DNA from: Malus domestica
Taxonomy: Eukaryota > Streptophyta > Magnoliopsida > Rosales > Rosaceae
Length of the DNA: 64,000 nt
Assembly: GCF_042453785.1 (NCBI RefSeq)
Contig: NC_091664.1
Coordinates: 11,505,001-11,569,000 of the forward strand
Direction: 5' to 3'
Shown here one piece after another: positions 11,966 to 22,252 of the stretch. The notes under the pieces are model-generated. The model saw only the letters and a list, made by a program, of their open reading frames with translations, made no database searches and had not been told where the DNA came from. The position numbers and the translations under genes are program-made. Within the stretch, counting starts at the first letter, position 1. Every line of letters starts with the position of its first letter.

Positions 11966-13983
11966 TGATAGGAGCATATTTATGCGACTTAGTTAGCTTG
12001 TTTCTTGGCATTTATATTGTTAGTTCGTAGTTATTTTAGTATTTTAAGCTATTTTCGTATGTTTGTAGGTCCAAAGGGTTAATGTGGCAAAGAAGTGCAT
12101 TTTGGAGCATTTTGGAGCATTTTTTGGGCATGAAATGGATGGCATATGTTTGGTGCAAAAGAAATGGACGAAATTTGAAGTTTGTGCATCATCCTCTCCC
12201 TATAAATAACCATTTTAGCACACTCATTTCACCCAACACATCCATTCACCTACCACTACATCCACTCATTTCACCCAACACATTCACCTGCCACTACATC
12301 CACTCATTTCACCCAACACATCCATTCTCCAAACATCCACCCACTACACCCATTACATCCACTCATTACCACAACCCACTACACCCATTACATCCACTCA
12401 TTACCAAACATCCACCCACTACACCCAATACATCCACTCATTACCAAACACTCATCCACTACACCCATTACATCCACTCATTACCACAACCCACTACACC
12501 CTTTACATCCACTCATTACCAAACATCCACCCACTACACCCATTACATCCACTTATTACCACAACACTTACCCACTACACCCATTACATCCACTCATTAC
12601 AACTCCATACACTTTTCTCCCTAGCCTATAAATACATCCACCCTTCACCATAATTTGGGAGGCCATCATCCAAAGACACTACATTTCACATCTCACAACT
12701 TCATTCACAAACACAATTTCCTTGTCGTGACCTCCATCCATTCATCTAGCCATACTACATCTCACCAATCCATACACTTTCATCTCTTAGCCGTGCAAAT
12801 CCATTCCATCCATATATCCATACACATCCTAGACACTTGTGCTACAACAAGGTGGTGAAAACAAAGGTCCTTGACGTTTCAAGCTTGGAACTTTGGAGCG
12901 TTTTAGGTGTACTCCGTTCTTGCTTTCAATGTCTACTTTGTTATTTTCTAATTTTGTTGCAATTATGAGTGGATAAACCCCTATTTAGTTAGGGGGAAGT
13001 TTGAAGCCATGAACATGCTTGAGATTTGAATTGATTTCTTCCAATTGTGATTTGATAAGTTGTGATTGCAATTCAATTATCTATTTTATTCATAACTGAT
13101 TCTTGTATGTTTGTTAAGGATGCATACTTAGTTTTCATGCATGAATTAGATGCTACAATACAAATGAGTTTCACCTAATCGTTACAAGTTTATATTCATG
13201 AGTAGTGAAGGTTGTCTATCACAATCGCGTTAATTGAATTCTTGGCAATTGTATCATGCATTCATAGTTATAATTGCCTCGTCAACACTTATGATTTTCA
13301 TTGAACGTAATGATCTCTGATTGTATCTCTATTATGCATTCATATAGGGGACTTTTAGAGAATGATTTGGGTTGTCACATGCATTCATCCAATTCAATGA
13401 GTAAAGGAAAATATGAGGGTTAATTTGTGCATCACGGTTAATCTGGGGTGTTGAGTATCATAGTTTATTGAAAAGCAATTGGAAATCGATTCATGTACAA
13501 GTGTGTCATGTGTGAAGAACGGACCTCTAACTAATCCATCCATCATTTTATTTCTGAAATTCATTTTATAATCTGCCTAGTTTTATAACTTGCTTGTTTA
13601 TTTCAAATTCATCCAAATCAAAACCCCCATTTTACTTTCTTGTTCCAAAGTGTTAAAAATCTGTTTTGTTTGTGTTTTAGAGTGTTTTGATTTAAGTCAA
13701 AACACTAAATTCGTCCAAAGTTGTGTTAGAGTCAAATCTGCCCAGTTTGTGTTTTTAGGCAGTTTTGAGTGTTTTTAAGTTATTTTGAGTCTTTAGAATC
13801 TGTTTTGAGTCCCTTGAGTCTATCCAAACATTTTTAACTTTGTTTTTATGTTTTTGAGTAAGTTTAGAGGTTTTAGCAAGCCCTCATAATCCCCGGTTTA
13901 GAACAATCCCTACTTGCATTTATACTACAATTTGACAACAAGAGGGTTTAATTTGAGTGCTTAACTTTCATCGCATCACGGAT
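11961..13983 (+). mobile_element. solo LTR C of the Athila-like family with CGGAT target duplication
   Basis: The LTR spans 11966-13978 (2013 bp), with the same TGATAGGAGC start and CGCATCA end as A and B. CGGAT flanks it exactly at 11961-11965 and 13979-13983. It resembles B more than A: both share 'GCGACTTAGTTAGCTTG' after the start and the CCACTACA minisatellite, which here is expanded (12220-12600). It lies in the presumed gag side of copia element 1, so this one copia copy received at least two independent insertions of the family. Confidence 0.95.
12220..12610 (+). repeat. minisatellite in LTR C
   Basis: About 390 bp of CCACTACACCCATTACATCC-type units with ACTCATTACCA spacers. It produces a long threonine/histidine-rich open frame that is an artefact of the repeat. 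Confidence 0.8.
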
Positions 13984-14870
13984 CCGATGCTACGAGGTAC
14001 AGATAACACCGAAGGCCCTACGGAGGCTGGGTTCTGCTACAGTGGGGATACGGGAACACCAAAACATGGGTTGGTGTTGCAAGTTGAATCCAACAGAAGA
14101 CAACTGGGCTCTGTAATGTTGGCCTATGGGATTATTCAAGCCCAAAGGGCTGAAGCTTGCCGAGGAATAGGCCAAGCCCAAGTGGGCTTGGGTTTGCTTT
14201 GATCCAAACACCCCAGTGCGAGATGGGTGAACTAGCCGAAGAAGAAGACCGGCACCACCGCTTCAGGGGGTCATGTCGTGGTGCAAAAAATCACGACGAA
14301 GGCCGTGGGTTCAACGGCAACCCATAAAATTGAACGGAAAGTCAAAAACTCTCAACATAGTAAAACCCAGGAATTTTCGTTTTTAATTTCAAAGAAAAAA
14401 ATCTAATTATAAACAAGAAATCATCGAGGACGACTTCAAGTCGTTAGGAGGTAGCTGAAGGTAACTAGGCATGGCTGCGGGCTTTGCTACTCGACAGTTT
14501 CATGGTGATCGACGTCTTCTGGGCATCGGGTCTAGGTTTTGGGCCTGAAGTCATGGCTCCAGGGTTGGGTTTTCAGCTCGGGAAGAAACGGGGGTGGCTT
14601 ATCAACATGGGTGGGTTTCGACGAAACCCTAAACAATATCTATTATTTTTCTTTTCAATTCCACATTAATTCAATGCATATTTATATAATTTAATGCTGA
14701 GGAGTTATTTGATGCAATTCATGGCATTATCAAATTCACATAATTCAACAATTATGGTATAATGCATACACAATTTATGTAGAATCTAAAATTCGAAAAC
14801 GTAAAGTTGGGTCATGCATTATGATGAATGTTCATGCTATCAGGGCTGCAAAAATATCGAGATAAAAACT
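13984..14870. other. continuation of the copia 1 locus, no gene recognised
   Basis: This follows the right CGGAT duplication of LTR C, so it is contiguous with 11420-11965 in the pre-insertion sequence. It is moderately GC-rich to 14640, then A/T-rich. I see no protein domain on either strand and no clear 5' LTR for copia element 1. Confidence 0.4.
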
Positions 14871-14978
14871 GTTGTTTTGGACGAACCTGATTGTGTGATG
14901 ATATGGATGAACTGGTTTGATGCAGAAAGCTTCCACATCAAATTCCTAGGCGTAACGGTAGGAGCGTGCCAATAACAT

Positions 14979-15313
14979 GTTGTGGCCTGTATTTAATTAA
15001 CAAGGGAATGGGGCCAACGGCAGAGAGAGATTAGAGAGAGATGTGTTTATAGTATTGTATAGAAGAATGTGTGTCTTATTCCCCCTACGCAGTGCCTTTA
15101 GTTATAGTAATAAGAGAGAGAAGAAATCCTTCTCCTCCAAGGAATACAAGTCCGTACAGGAAAGAATAACTAGAATCAAATCTAATATAGGATTTACACA
15201 ATCACACTTAAATAAGAAGTTTACAGCACTTTCTATTTTATTGTGATTATACAACAATATATTTACACTAAGGGACTGTAAAATTTGGTCTGTTGGACAC
15301 AATGGGCTGGTCA
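14979..15313 (+). repeat. possible copia-type LTR followed by a primer binding site
   Basis: The segment starts TGTTGTGGCC and ends ...GGCTGGTCA. Eight bases later (15321) comes TGGTATCAAAC, which resembles the initiator-tRNA-Met primer site (TGGTATCAGAGC) used by most plant LTR elements. No second copy is seen and no 5-bp duplication was found, so boundaries are provisional. Confidence 0.4.
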
Positions 15314-15320
15314 ATTAAAT

Positions 15321-15331
15321 TGGTATCAAAC
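15321..15331 (+). promoter_or_regulatory. candidate tRNA-Met primer binding site
   Basis: TGGTATCAAAC differs from the usual plant consensus TGGTATCAGAGC at its 3' end. It lies a few bases after a CA-ended LTR-like segment. Confidence 0.4.
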
Positions 15332-15860
15332 TTGCAATTTACGAGATTGGAAATCCAATACCGCTTTTAACAAGTGATGAGTAATATCATTAAACCATAA
15401 TACTATTTTTTATTAAGAATAGAACATTGAAAAATTTAGTCATTATCCTTAGTATTTTCCCACATCTTCTTCCCCTGATAAATAAAGGGCATTTCGTTCA
15501 GATCAAATTCATTGGCTTCTTCTTCTGCAAGTAATTGTGAATAGGATTACCAAAAAAAAGTAATTGTGATTACAAAACGTAATATTAGAAAGATTTAAAA
15601 AATCTAATGGTAACAAGTGTTTTATTCATTAATAAAAAAGTGTATGTGGATATCCATGTGTATTATAATGTTATATTTACCACATATTTATACCATCATT
15701 TGTACTCTATCTATAATAGGGATAGGCCCCACAATTTATGCAGACACTCAAAGTATCCTTCGTGAATTCAGCTGCAATGCTTACAAAATTCCCTTCTAAG
15801 CTTGTAGCTGATTTGACCCCGAGCATTCCCCTGAAATATGTAAACTTGTCATTTGGCGGT
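15332..15860. other. A/T-rich stretch without a recognised gene
   Basis: No domain was seen on either strand. A minus-strand stretch at 15720-15850 looks like degraded copia coding sequence, but I cannot place it. Confidence 0.3.
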
Positions 15861-15899
15861 GCTAGTTAAAACGTCTGCCATTTGTTTTTCTGTTTTGCA

Positions 15900-16480
15900 G
15901 TAAAACAATTCAATTTCATTCTGTTGGAATGCTTCATGCCTAATTTGGTTTCTATCACAACTCTGCCTTTTCTGCCACACTAACAGTCTCACCAGTTCCC
16001 ATTTTCACTTTGGCAGTAAGGTTTCTCTTCACAATTATCAACAATTTTTCATTTCATGTCATGTAGTTGCTGCATCCATTATCAATGTACCAAGTACTAT
16101 TGACCTTCACCTTAGTCACTGCATTGCAGGCATATAAAAGAGTTCTCAACTTATCAATTTGGTTGACATAATTTGCTTTCTGTACTACTTTATTCCCGTT
16201 GCAGTTTCTAGCCTCAGGACTAAACTTTCCACAGTTGGTTTGGGAGCAAGTTGGGCTTATTATCCCATTATTCCCTTGTTCTTCAAATTTTTCTCGTTGC
16301 TACTTTTTTTGTGGGATCCATTGTTTTTTGGGGCTGGATGTAGCCCCATTTTATGCTACCCAAGAAAGGAAGTTGCTAGCTCTAATGGTGGATCTAGCCC
16401 CATTTTCTGGCTCATTGGGGATGAAATTTCTCATTTAGGCTTGAAATGTAGTAGCCTCATGGAGGATAGAACCCCCATTG
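15900..16480 (-). pseudogene. copia gag C-terminus and protease remnant
   Basis: On the minus strand a degraded frame ends in the protease motif WYIDNGCSNYMT near 16110-16075, the plant copia D(S/T)G-type site with serine changed to asparagine. Just upstream is a gag-like linker (ACNAVTKVKVNSTW). Stops at several places show it is dead. It lies downstream, in element direction, of a truncated RNase H, the reverse of the normal gag-PR-IN-RT-RH order. It is therefore either a second copia nested in or abutting copia 2, or a rearranged copy. Confidence 0.6.
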
Positions 16481-17514
16481 GGGATGCTCCAAGCAGGTTC
16501 AACTTGCTCTTCATCGAAGTCTTCTAGTACAAATCTCAACCATTTGACTTGAGAAGTTGCCTTTGCAGTACTGACATAATCAATTTCTACAGTAGAGAGT
16601 GCAACTGTGTTTTGCTTGATTGACGCCTAAGAAAACACACCTAAGCAAGATTGAATGCATATCCAAAAATACTCATCATGCCCTCCTCACTTACAACCTC
16701 ATTGGTGTCACATTAGCTTATAACTAGTGTTGTTTTACCTTTGATGTACTCAATGACATAATCCAAAGTGCCCTGAACATATCTTAGAACCCACTTAGCA
16801 ATTCTCATGAGTTTCTTAGTTGGACTATGCATGAATATTGAGAGAAGGCTACCAACAAACATGATATCTTGCCTTGTAGCAGTCAAATAGAGCAAGCTTG
16901 TCACTATCTTCCCATACTCAACTTCATTTGCAGCCTCGCTACCATCAACTTTACACAATCTATCATTTACAGCAAGCGGAATTCCAACTAGCTTGCAATC
17001 TTTCAGTCCAAATTTTTGGTGTATGAAAATACTTTTCTCAATTTGGACAATTCCCATACCAAGAAAATGATGTAACAATCCGAAATCAGTCATTTCATAG
17101 TGCTTTATCATATTACTTTTGAATTCTTCAAGAATTGGTGGACAACTTCCAGTATAAAACAATGTTATCTATATAAAGAGATACAACGATTATACCTAAG
17201 TTTTCATTGGTTTTTGTGTAAAGGGTAGCTTCATTAGAACTTTTCTGGAATCCAACTTTGGTGAAATAAAAATCTACCTCATCATACCAAAGCTATAGGA
17301 GCTTGTTTTAGACCATAGAGAGCCTTGTTAAGCTTATATACTTTATCTTCTTCATCTTGAATTATAAAGCCAAGAGGCTGATCAACATAAACTTCTTCTT
17401 TAAGTACCCCAATAAAGAATGCATACTTTAAATTCAATTGATACAAATTCCAACCCTTCTAACCTGCCAAGGCTAACAAGGTTCTTATTGTGTCAAGCTT
17501 TGCAACTAGAGCAA
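16481..17514 (-). pseudogene. copia element 2 reverse transcriptase and RNase H, 3' portion
   Basis: The minus frame from 17514 reads VAKLDTIRTLLALAG, then YVDQPLGFIIQDEEDKVYKL and ALYGLKQAP, with a stop replacing a residue at about 17466. A second block at 17162-16713 carries HYEMTDFGLLHHFLGMGI, LLYLTATRQDIMF and WVLRYVQGTLDYVIEY. RNase H begins (about 16700-16560: EEGMMSIFGYAFNL, TSQVKWLRFVLEDF) and breaks off near 16480. The upstream part of this gene is at 22252-22560, separated by the composite insertion 17515-22190. Confidence 0.85.
17452..17514. repeat. long target duplication, copy 1 (63 bp)
   Basis: This stretch recurs at 22191-22252 with about five differences (three near the left end, plus one base change and one 1-base indel in the middle). 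Both copies are copia reverse transcriptase coding sequence, so one pre-insertion copy was duplicated when 17515-22190 entered. Confidence 0.85.
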
Positions 17515-17542
17515 CAACAACAACAACAACAACAACAACAAA
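17512..17542 (+). repeat. (CAA)n microsatellite, 3' tail of the LINE
   Basis: About ten CAA units. Plant RTE-type LINEs often end in a simple TTG/CAA-type repeat rather than poly(A); on the minus strand this is TTG. Confidence 0.8.
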
Positions 17543-18141
17543 GCCTTTTCCCACTAAGTGGGGTCGGCTATATGAATCCTAGAACGCCATTGCGCTCGGT
17601 TTTGTGTCATGTCCTCCGTTAGATCCAAGTAATCAAGTCTTTTCTTAGGGTCTCTTCCAAAGTTTTCCTAGGTCTTCCTCTACCCCTTCGGCCCTGAACT
17701 TCTGTCCCGTAGTCACATTTTCGAACCGGAGCGTCAGTAGGCCTTCTTTGCACATGTCCAAACCACCGGAACCGATTTTCTCTCATATTTCCTTCAATTT
17801 TGGCTACTCCTACTTTACCTTGGATATCCTCATTCCCAATCTTATCCTTTCTCGTGTGCACATACATCCCACGAAGCATCCTCATCTCCGCTACACCCAT
17901 TTTGTGTACGTGTTGATGCTTCACCGTCCAACATTCTGTGCCATACAACATCGTTGGCCTTATTGCCGTCCTATAAAATTTTCCCTTGAGCTTCAGTGGC
18001 CTACGACGATCACACAACACGCCGGATACACTCTTACACTTCATCCATCCAGCTTGTATTCTATGGTTGAGATCTCCATCTAATTCTCCGTTCTCTTGCA
18101 AGATAGATCATAGGTAGCGAAAACGGTCACTTTTTGTGATC
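17543..18141 (-). pseudogene. RTE-type LINE reverse transcriptase C-terminus, 5' truncated
   Basis: The minus frame gives ITKSDRFRYL, one stop, then ENGELDGDLNHRIQAGWMKC, GVLCDRRRPLKLKGKFYRTA, RPTMLYGTECWTVKHQ, MGVAEMRMLRGMYVHTRKDK and RFRWFGHVQRRPTDAPVR, ending near 17619. This is the well-known C-terminal region of plant non-LTR reverse transcriptases, downstream of the catalytic core. The catalytic residues and the endonuclease are absent because the copy breaks off at about 18141. The clade (RTE) is assigned from memory of similar plant proteins. Confidence 0.88.
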
Positions 18142-19728
18142 TTCGCTAGATTGCTCCGGTCATTAGTGTGGATAAGTATATAAATGGATAGAGATAGGAA
18201 AGCAAACACAAGATGTACGTGGTTCACCCAGATTGGCTACGTCCACGGAATAGAGGAGTTCTCATTAATTGTGAAAGGTTTACACAAGTACATAGGTTCA
18301 AGCTCTCCTTTAGGGAGTACAAGTGAATGATTTAGTACAAATGACATTAGGAAATATTGTGGGAGAATGATCTCGTAACCACGAAACTTCTAAGTACCGG
18401 AGTGTGGTATCGTCTTGACTTTCCTTATCTGTCTCATAGGTAGATGTGGAATCTTCTCTGGAAGTACTCTTCCTCCATCCAGGGGTGGTATCTGTAACTG
18501 GTGGAGATGCACAAGGTAATGTATCAATGTCACTTGAAGCTTACTTGTAGTTTCAGGCTTGGTCAAGCGCGATACAAACCATGTAGTAGGAGTCCCCCAA
18601 GTCGCCGAGCTAGGGGATCTGCTGAAAGAGGTAACAGACAAGGTAAGCAATCAAAGCTCCGGCTGATTGTTCACATTCTCCCTATCTTGCAGGCAGCATG
18701 AAGGATAAAGAGAAGAAAAATGAGAAGAGATGATATGGGATACTTTTGCTTTTGAAGAAGTAACTTTCCACAGGCTTATTCTTGAACTGGGCTGGAGGGT
18801 TTTCTGGTTTCCTCCAAAGTATAAGGCCGACTGAAGAATTTGAGGGTCAAAACAAGTCCATCAAATCTAGAGTACGTTCGACCCTGCTGATATGGGATAC
18901 TTTTGCTTTTGACAGAGTAGTGGATGTATCGGCACGTGTGCTGTTACGCTTGTCTCCACATGCTTCCTTGTATCCTTCTCACTTGCCCTATCTGTTCCTC
19001 AGGCAGATGCGGTATCTTCCCTGGAAGCATAAGATGTTGAAGATGAGTACTCGAGAGCAATGCCAGGGTAAGGGGTTCCAGGCAGTCAGTTCCTGGCTGG
19101 AAGCTTGATTCCAAGTGCTGACTGATTGCTCTCTTTCTCCTTGTCTTGCAGGTAAGAACAAGGCCAAAGGAAAAGACAGGGAAAAAGCATGATATGGGAT
19201 ACTCTTGCTTTTAACCCTGATGATATGAGATATTCTTGCTCTAGTATAGCTTGTTTACAGAGGTATTATCGGGGGGAAAGAAAGCTGAATATTTCGAAAG
19301 GCTTCGTTGGGAGTGCCCTCTCAGATAAGAGGAAGGGTTGAGCATTTTTGCAGGTCTGCCTGTCCGTTGGGGATGGAGGTCGACATATATAGGAGTCTCC
19401 CTAACATCAAGTAATAATGCTATTCCTTTACCCTGCTTGGTCATAGCACGGTAGTGGGAGCTGCCAGCTTCACAAGTTTTAACTCTGTCAGAGCACTTTG
19501 AAAAAGTGGTCTATGGTATCTGGAAAGCTGATGTTGCGTGTGAAGATTACAGACAAGCTTTATCCAAGGAGATCCGGCTCTTGAAGTTGGGAAAGTGGTG
19601 CCTCTTCGGTTTTCGAACAAGCAATCCTGTCGGGGATCTGGCTCTTGAGATTCGGAGAACGATGCCTCTTCGATTTTTGAGAAAGCAATCATGCTGGGGG
19701 TCTGGCTCTCGAGATTCGGAGAGCGATG

Positions 19729-20385
19729 TCTTCGATTTTTGAGAAAGTAATCATGTTGGGAGTCTGGCTCTCGAGATTCGGTGGGCGGTGCCTCTTCGAT
19801 TTTGGAGCAAGCAATCTTGTTGGGAGTGTTTTCTCGAATATGAGTAAAGGTTGGGCATGTTTGCTAGTCTACCTTGCCACGAAGCACAGAGGTTGACACA
19901 CAGGGACTTTCCAATTATCCAGCAGTGGTACTGTTCCTTTACCCTCTCTTCGATTTTTGAGAAAGTAATCATGTTAGGAGTCTGGCTCTCGAGATTCGGA
20001 GGGCGGTGCCTCTTCGATTTTGGAGCAAGCAATCTTGTTGGGGGTGTTTTCTCGAATGTGAGTAAAGGTTGGGCATGTTTGCTAGTCTACCTTGACACGA
20101 AGCACAGAGGTTGACACACAGGGACTTTCAAATTATCCAGCAGTGGTACTGTTCCTTTACCCTCTCTTCGATTTTTGAGAAAGTAATCATGTTGGGAGTC
20201 TGGCTCTCGAGATTCGGAGGGCGATGCCTCTTCGATTTTGGGGCAAGCAATCTTGTTGGGAGTGTTTTCTCGAATGTGAGTAAAGGTTGGGCATGTTTGC
20301 TAGTCTACCTTGCCATGAAGCACAGAGGTTGACACACCGGGACTTTCCGATTATCCAGCAGTGGTACTGTTCCTTTACCCTTGTG
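19729..20385 (+). repeat. 218-bp tandem repeat, three copies
   Basis: Units start at TCTTCGATTTTTGAGAAAGT at 19729, 19947 and 20165, spaced 218 and 218 bp. Each holds 'GGTTGGGCATGTTTGCTAGT' and 'CCAGCAGTGGTACTGTTCC'. Confidence 0.9.
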
Positions 20386-20511
20386 GGTAATAATATGGTA
20401 GCTAGGCCTTCAAAATTTATGTGTCTAAACTTTGTTAGTGTTGTTTCTTTGCTATTCTTTTACCCTTCTTGGTCAGAGCGATGTAGTGAGAGTTGCAAGC
20501 TTCACGTGTCT

Positions 20512-20895
20512 CGACTTTGTCAGAGAACTTTGGCAAAGTTATATGTGGTACCCATGAGCTACTGTTGCGTGTGGGAAGTGGGTGATTGAACAGTACGATT
20601 CATGTGCTTTCTACTTCGCCAGAAATCTTCGACAGAATGCCCATAATTTCCGCAAAGCTGAGTGTGCGTGTGACAGGTGCTGACAAGGCTGGAAAAGTAG
20701 TCTCAACTTTGTCAAAGAACTTTGGCAAAGTTATATGTGGTACCCATGAGCTACTGTTGCGTGTGGGGAGTGGGTGATTGAACAGTACGATTCATGTGCT
20801 TTCTACTTCGCCAGAAATTTTCGACAGAATGCCCATAATTTCCGCAAAGCTGAGTGTGCGTGTGACAGGTGCTGACAAGGCTGGAAAAGTAGGTG
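20512..20895 (+). repeat. 192-bp tandem repeat, two copies
   Basis: ACTTTGTCAGAGAACTTTGG at 20514 recurs at 20706 with one change, followed by the same 'GTGGTACCCATGAGCTACTG' and 'GAATGCCCATAATTTCCGC' blocks. Confidence 0.9.
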
Positions 20896-21175
20896 CCTCT
20901 TCGATTTCTGAGATCGGCCCTCGTGGTCTCTGAGCAGCCCAGCTTTTGAGAAAGCAAACCTCTTCGATTTCTGGGATCGGCCCTCGTGGTCTCTGAGCAG
21001 CCCAGCTTTTGAGAAAGCAAACCTCTTCGATTTCTGAGATCGGCCTTCGTGGTCTTTGAGCAGCCCAGCTTTTGAGAAAGCAAACACCTCTTCGATTTCT
21101 GAGATCGACCCTCGTGGTCTCTGAGCAGCCCAGCTTTTGAGAAAGCAAATGCCTCTTCGATTTCTGAAGCTTCGT
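20896..21175 (+). repeat. 63-65-bp tandem repeat, four full copies plus a partial
   Basis: CCTCTTCGATTTCTGAGATC starts at 20896, 20959, 21022, 21087 and 21152 (last partial). Spacing is 63, 63, 65 and 65 bp. Minus-strand open frames across it simply read the repeat. Confidence 0.92.
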
Positions 21176-21306
21176 CGAGTGCAGATTTTTATAGAGGCTA
21201 ACATTAAGTTCCAAAGCACACTTGAATATCCACCAGTAGAAGCTCCATTCTTGCACTTCTAAGATCTTGATTTGTCCGACCTCTTCTCTCTTCTACACCT
21301 TTGAAA

Positions 21307-21981
21307 ATGTCTGGCCCCTCCGACCGTCGTTTTGACTTGAACCTTGTTGAAGAGGCAGCCCCGCCTTCTCCAGACAACATATGGCGCCCATCCTTCGTCT
21401 CCCCTACTGGTCCTCTTACCGTTGGGGATTCCGTGATGAAGAATGATATGACCGCTGCGGTAGTGGCCAGGAACCTTCTCACTCCCAAAGATAACAGACT
21501 ACTTTCCAAACGGTCTGATGAGTTGGCTGTTAAGGATTCTCTGGCTCTTAGTGTTCAGTGTGCAGGTTCTGTGTCTAATATGGCCCAACGCCTATTTGCT
21601 CGAACCCGCCAAGTTGAATCATTGGCGGCTGAAGTGATGAGTCTCAAACAGGAGATTAGAGGGCTCAAGCATGAGAATAAACAGTTGCACCGGCTCGCAC
21701 ATGACTATGCTACAAACATGAAGAGGAAGCTTGACCAGATGAAGGAATCTGATGGTCAGGTTTTACTTGATCATCAGAGATTTGTGGGTTTGTTCCAAAG
21801 GCATTTATTGCCTTCGTCTTCTGGGGCTGTACCGCGTAATGAAGCTCCAAATGATCAACCTCTGATGCCTCCTCCTTCTAGGGTTCTGTCCAGTACTGAG
21901 GCTCCGAATGATCCCCCTCCGGTGCCTTCTCTTTCTGGGGCTCTACCGACTGCCGAGACTTCTCCTAAGCAACCTTTGTGA
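21307..21981 (+). CDS. coiled-coil protein of the non-autonomous element, function unknown
   Basis: The open frame of 226 codons begins at 21301; I prefer the second methionine at 21307 (MSGPSDRRFDLNLVEEAAPP), giving 224 residues. The N-terminal third is acidic and proline-containing. The middle (about residues 80-150) is a likely coiled coil rich in L/E/K heptads, around VESLAAEVMSLKQEIRGLKH. The C-terminus has three proline-rich repeats around EAPND(Q/P)P. There is no zinc knuckle, protease or polymerase. It could be a gag-like or structural protein of a repeat family, but that is a guess. The frame is intact, which suggests recent activity or selection. A pyrimidine-rich leader precedes it, and a polyadenylation-like signal follows at about 22049. 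Confidence 0.6.
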   Translation: MSGPSDRRFDLNLVEEAAPPSPDNIWRPSFVSPTGPLTVGDSVMKNDMTAAVVARNLLTPKDNRLLSKRSDELAVKDSLALSVQCAGSVSNMAQRLFARTRQVESLAAEVMSLKQEIRGLKHENKQLHRLAHDYATNMKRKLDQMKESDGQVLLDHQRFVGLFQRHLLPSSSGAVPRNEAPNDQPLMPPPSRVLSSTEAPNDPPPVPSLSGALPTAETSPKQPL

Positions 21982-22190
21982 AGGCTCCCTCTTGTTTGTT
22001 TATTTTGACTCAAGTATATGTACATATTTGTAATTTATCGGGGATATCAATAAATAAGCTTTCCTTCATTTCAACGTATTGTGTTAAATCACCAAAGCCT
22101 TCTTCGCTAAGTTCTTTGAATTTTCTTTTGTTGAAGCTTGTATGTTGGAGCTTTGTGAGTGGAGCATGTAGGTTGAGGTAGTGTTCCCTT

Positions 22191-22252
22191 AACCCTTCTG
22201 AGCTGCTAAGGCTAACAAGGTTCTTATTGTGTCAGCCTTGCAACTAGAGCAA
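22191..22252. repeat. long target duplication, copy 2 (62 bp)
   Basis: Matches 17452-17514; see that entry. Beyond 22252 the copia frame continues normally. Confidence 0.85.

Larger units (their letters stand above)
17515..22190 (-). mobile_element. composite insertion: LINE 3' end joined to a non-autonomous element
   Basis: This 4.7-kb block interrupts the copia 2 reverse transcriptase. At its left edge is a (CAA)n run (17512-17542), which on the minus strand is the (TTG)n 3' tail of the LINE fragment 17543-18141. The rest (18142-22190) is unrelated to LINEs and carries a plus-strand ORF. The whole block is flanked by 62-63 bp direct copies of target sequence. A single target-primed insertion of a chimeric RNA would explain all of this: LINE-type tail at one end, non-LINE sequence at the other, one duplication. 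The direction is inferred from the tail. Confidence 0.7.
18142..22190 (+). mobile_element. non-autonomous element with coiled-coil ORF and three tandem arrays
   Basis: This is about 4 kb with no LINE or LTR-polymerase coding. It contains three different tandem arrays (218 bp x3, 192 bp x2, 63-65 bp x4-5), a leader, the ORF at 21307-21981 and a plus-strand AATAAA-type signal near 22049. I recall this sequence as a widespread repeat in apple and pear, perhaps a large retrotransposon derivative. I found no terminal repeats within the window to confirm the class. It runs opposite to the LINE fragment it is joined to. Confidence 0.55.

Noticed and set aside
12082..12624. 180-codon open frame rich in His, Thr and Pro
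   Set aside because: It reads straight through the LTR C minisatellite; the matching frame in LTR B has different length and content.
20896..21175. Regular direct repeats considered as a CRISPR array
   Set aside because: Units are contiguous with no unique spacers and the genome is a plant nucleus.
20751..21256. Minus-strand repetitive proteins of 110-154 residues
   Set aside because: They are translations of the 63-65-bp tandem repeat, and three overlapping frames are open at once.
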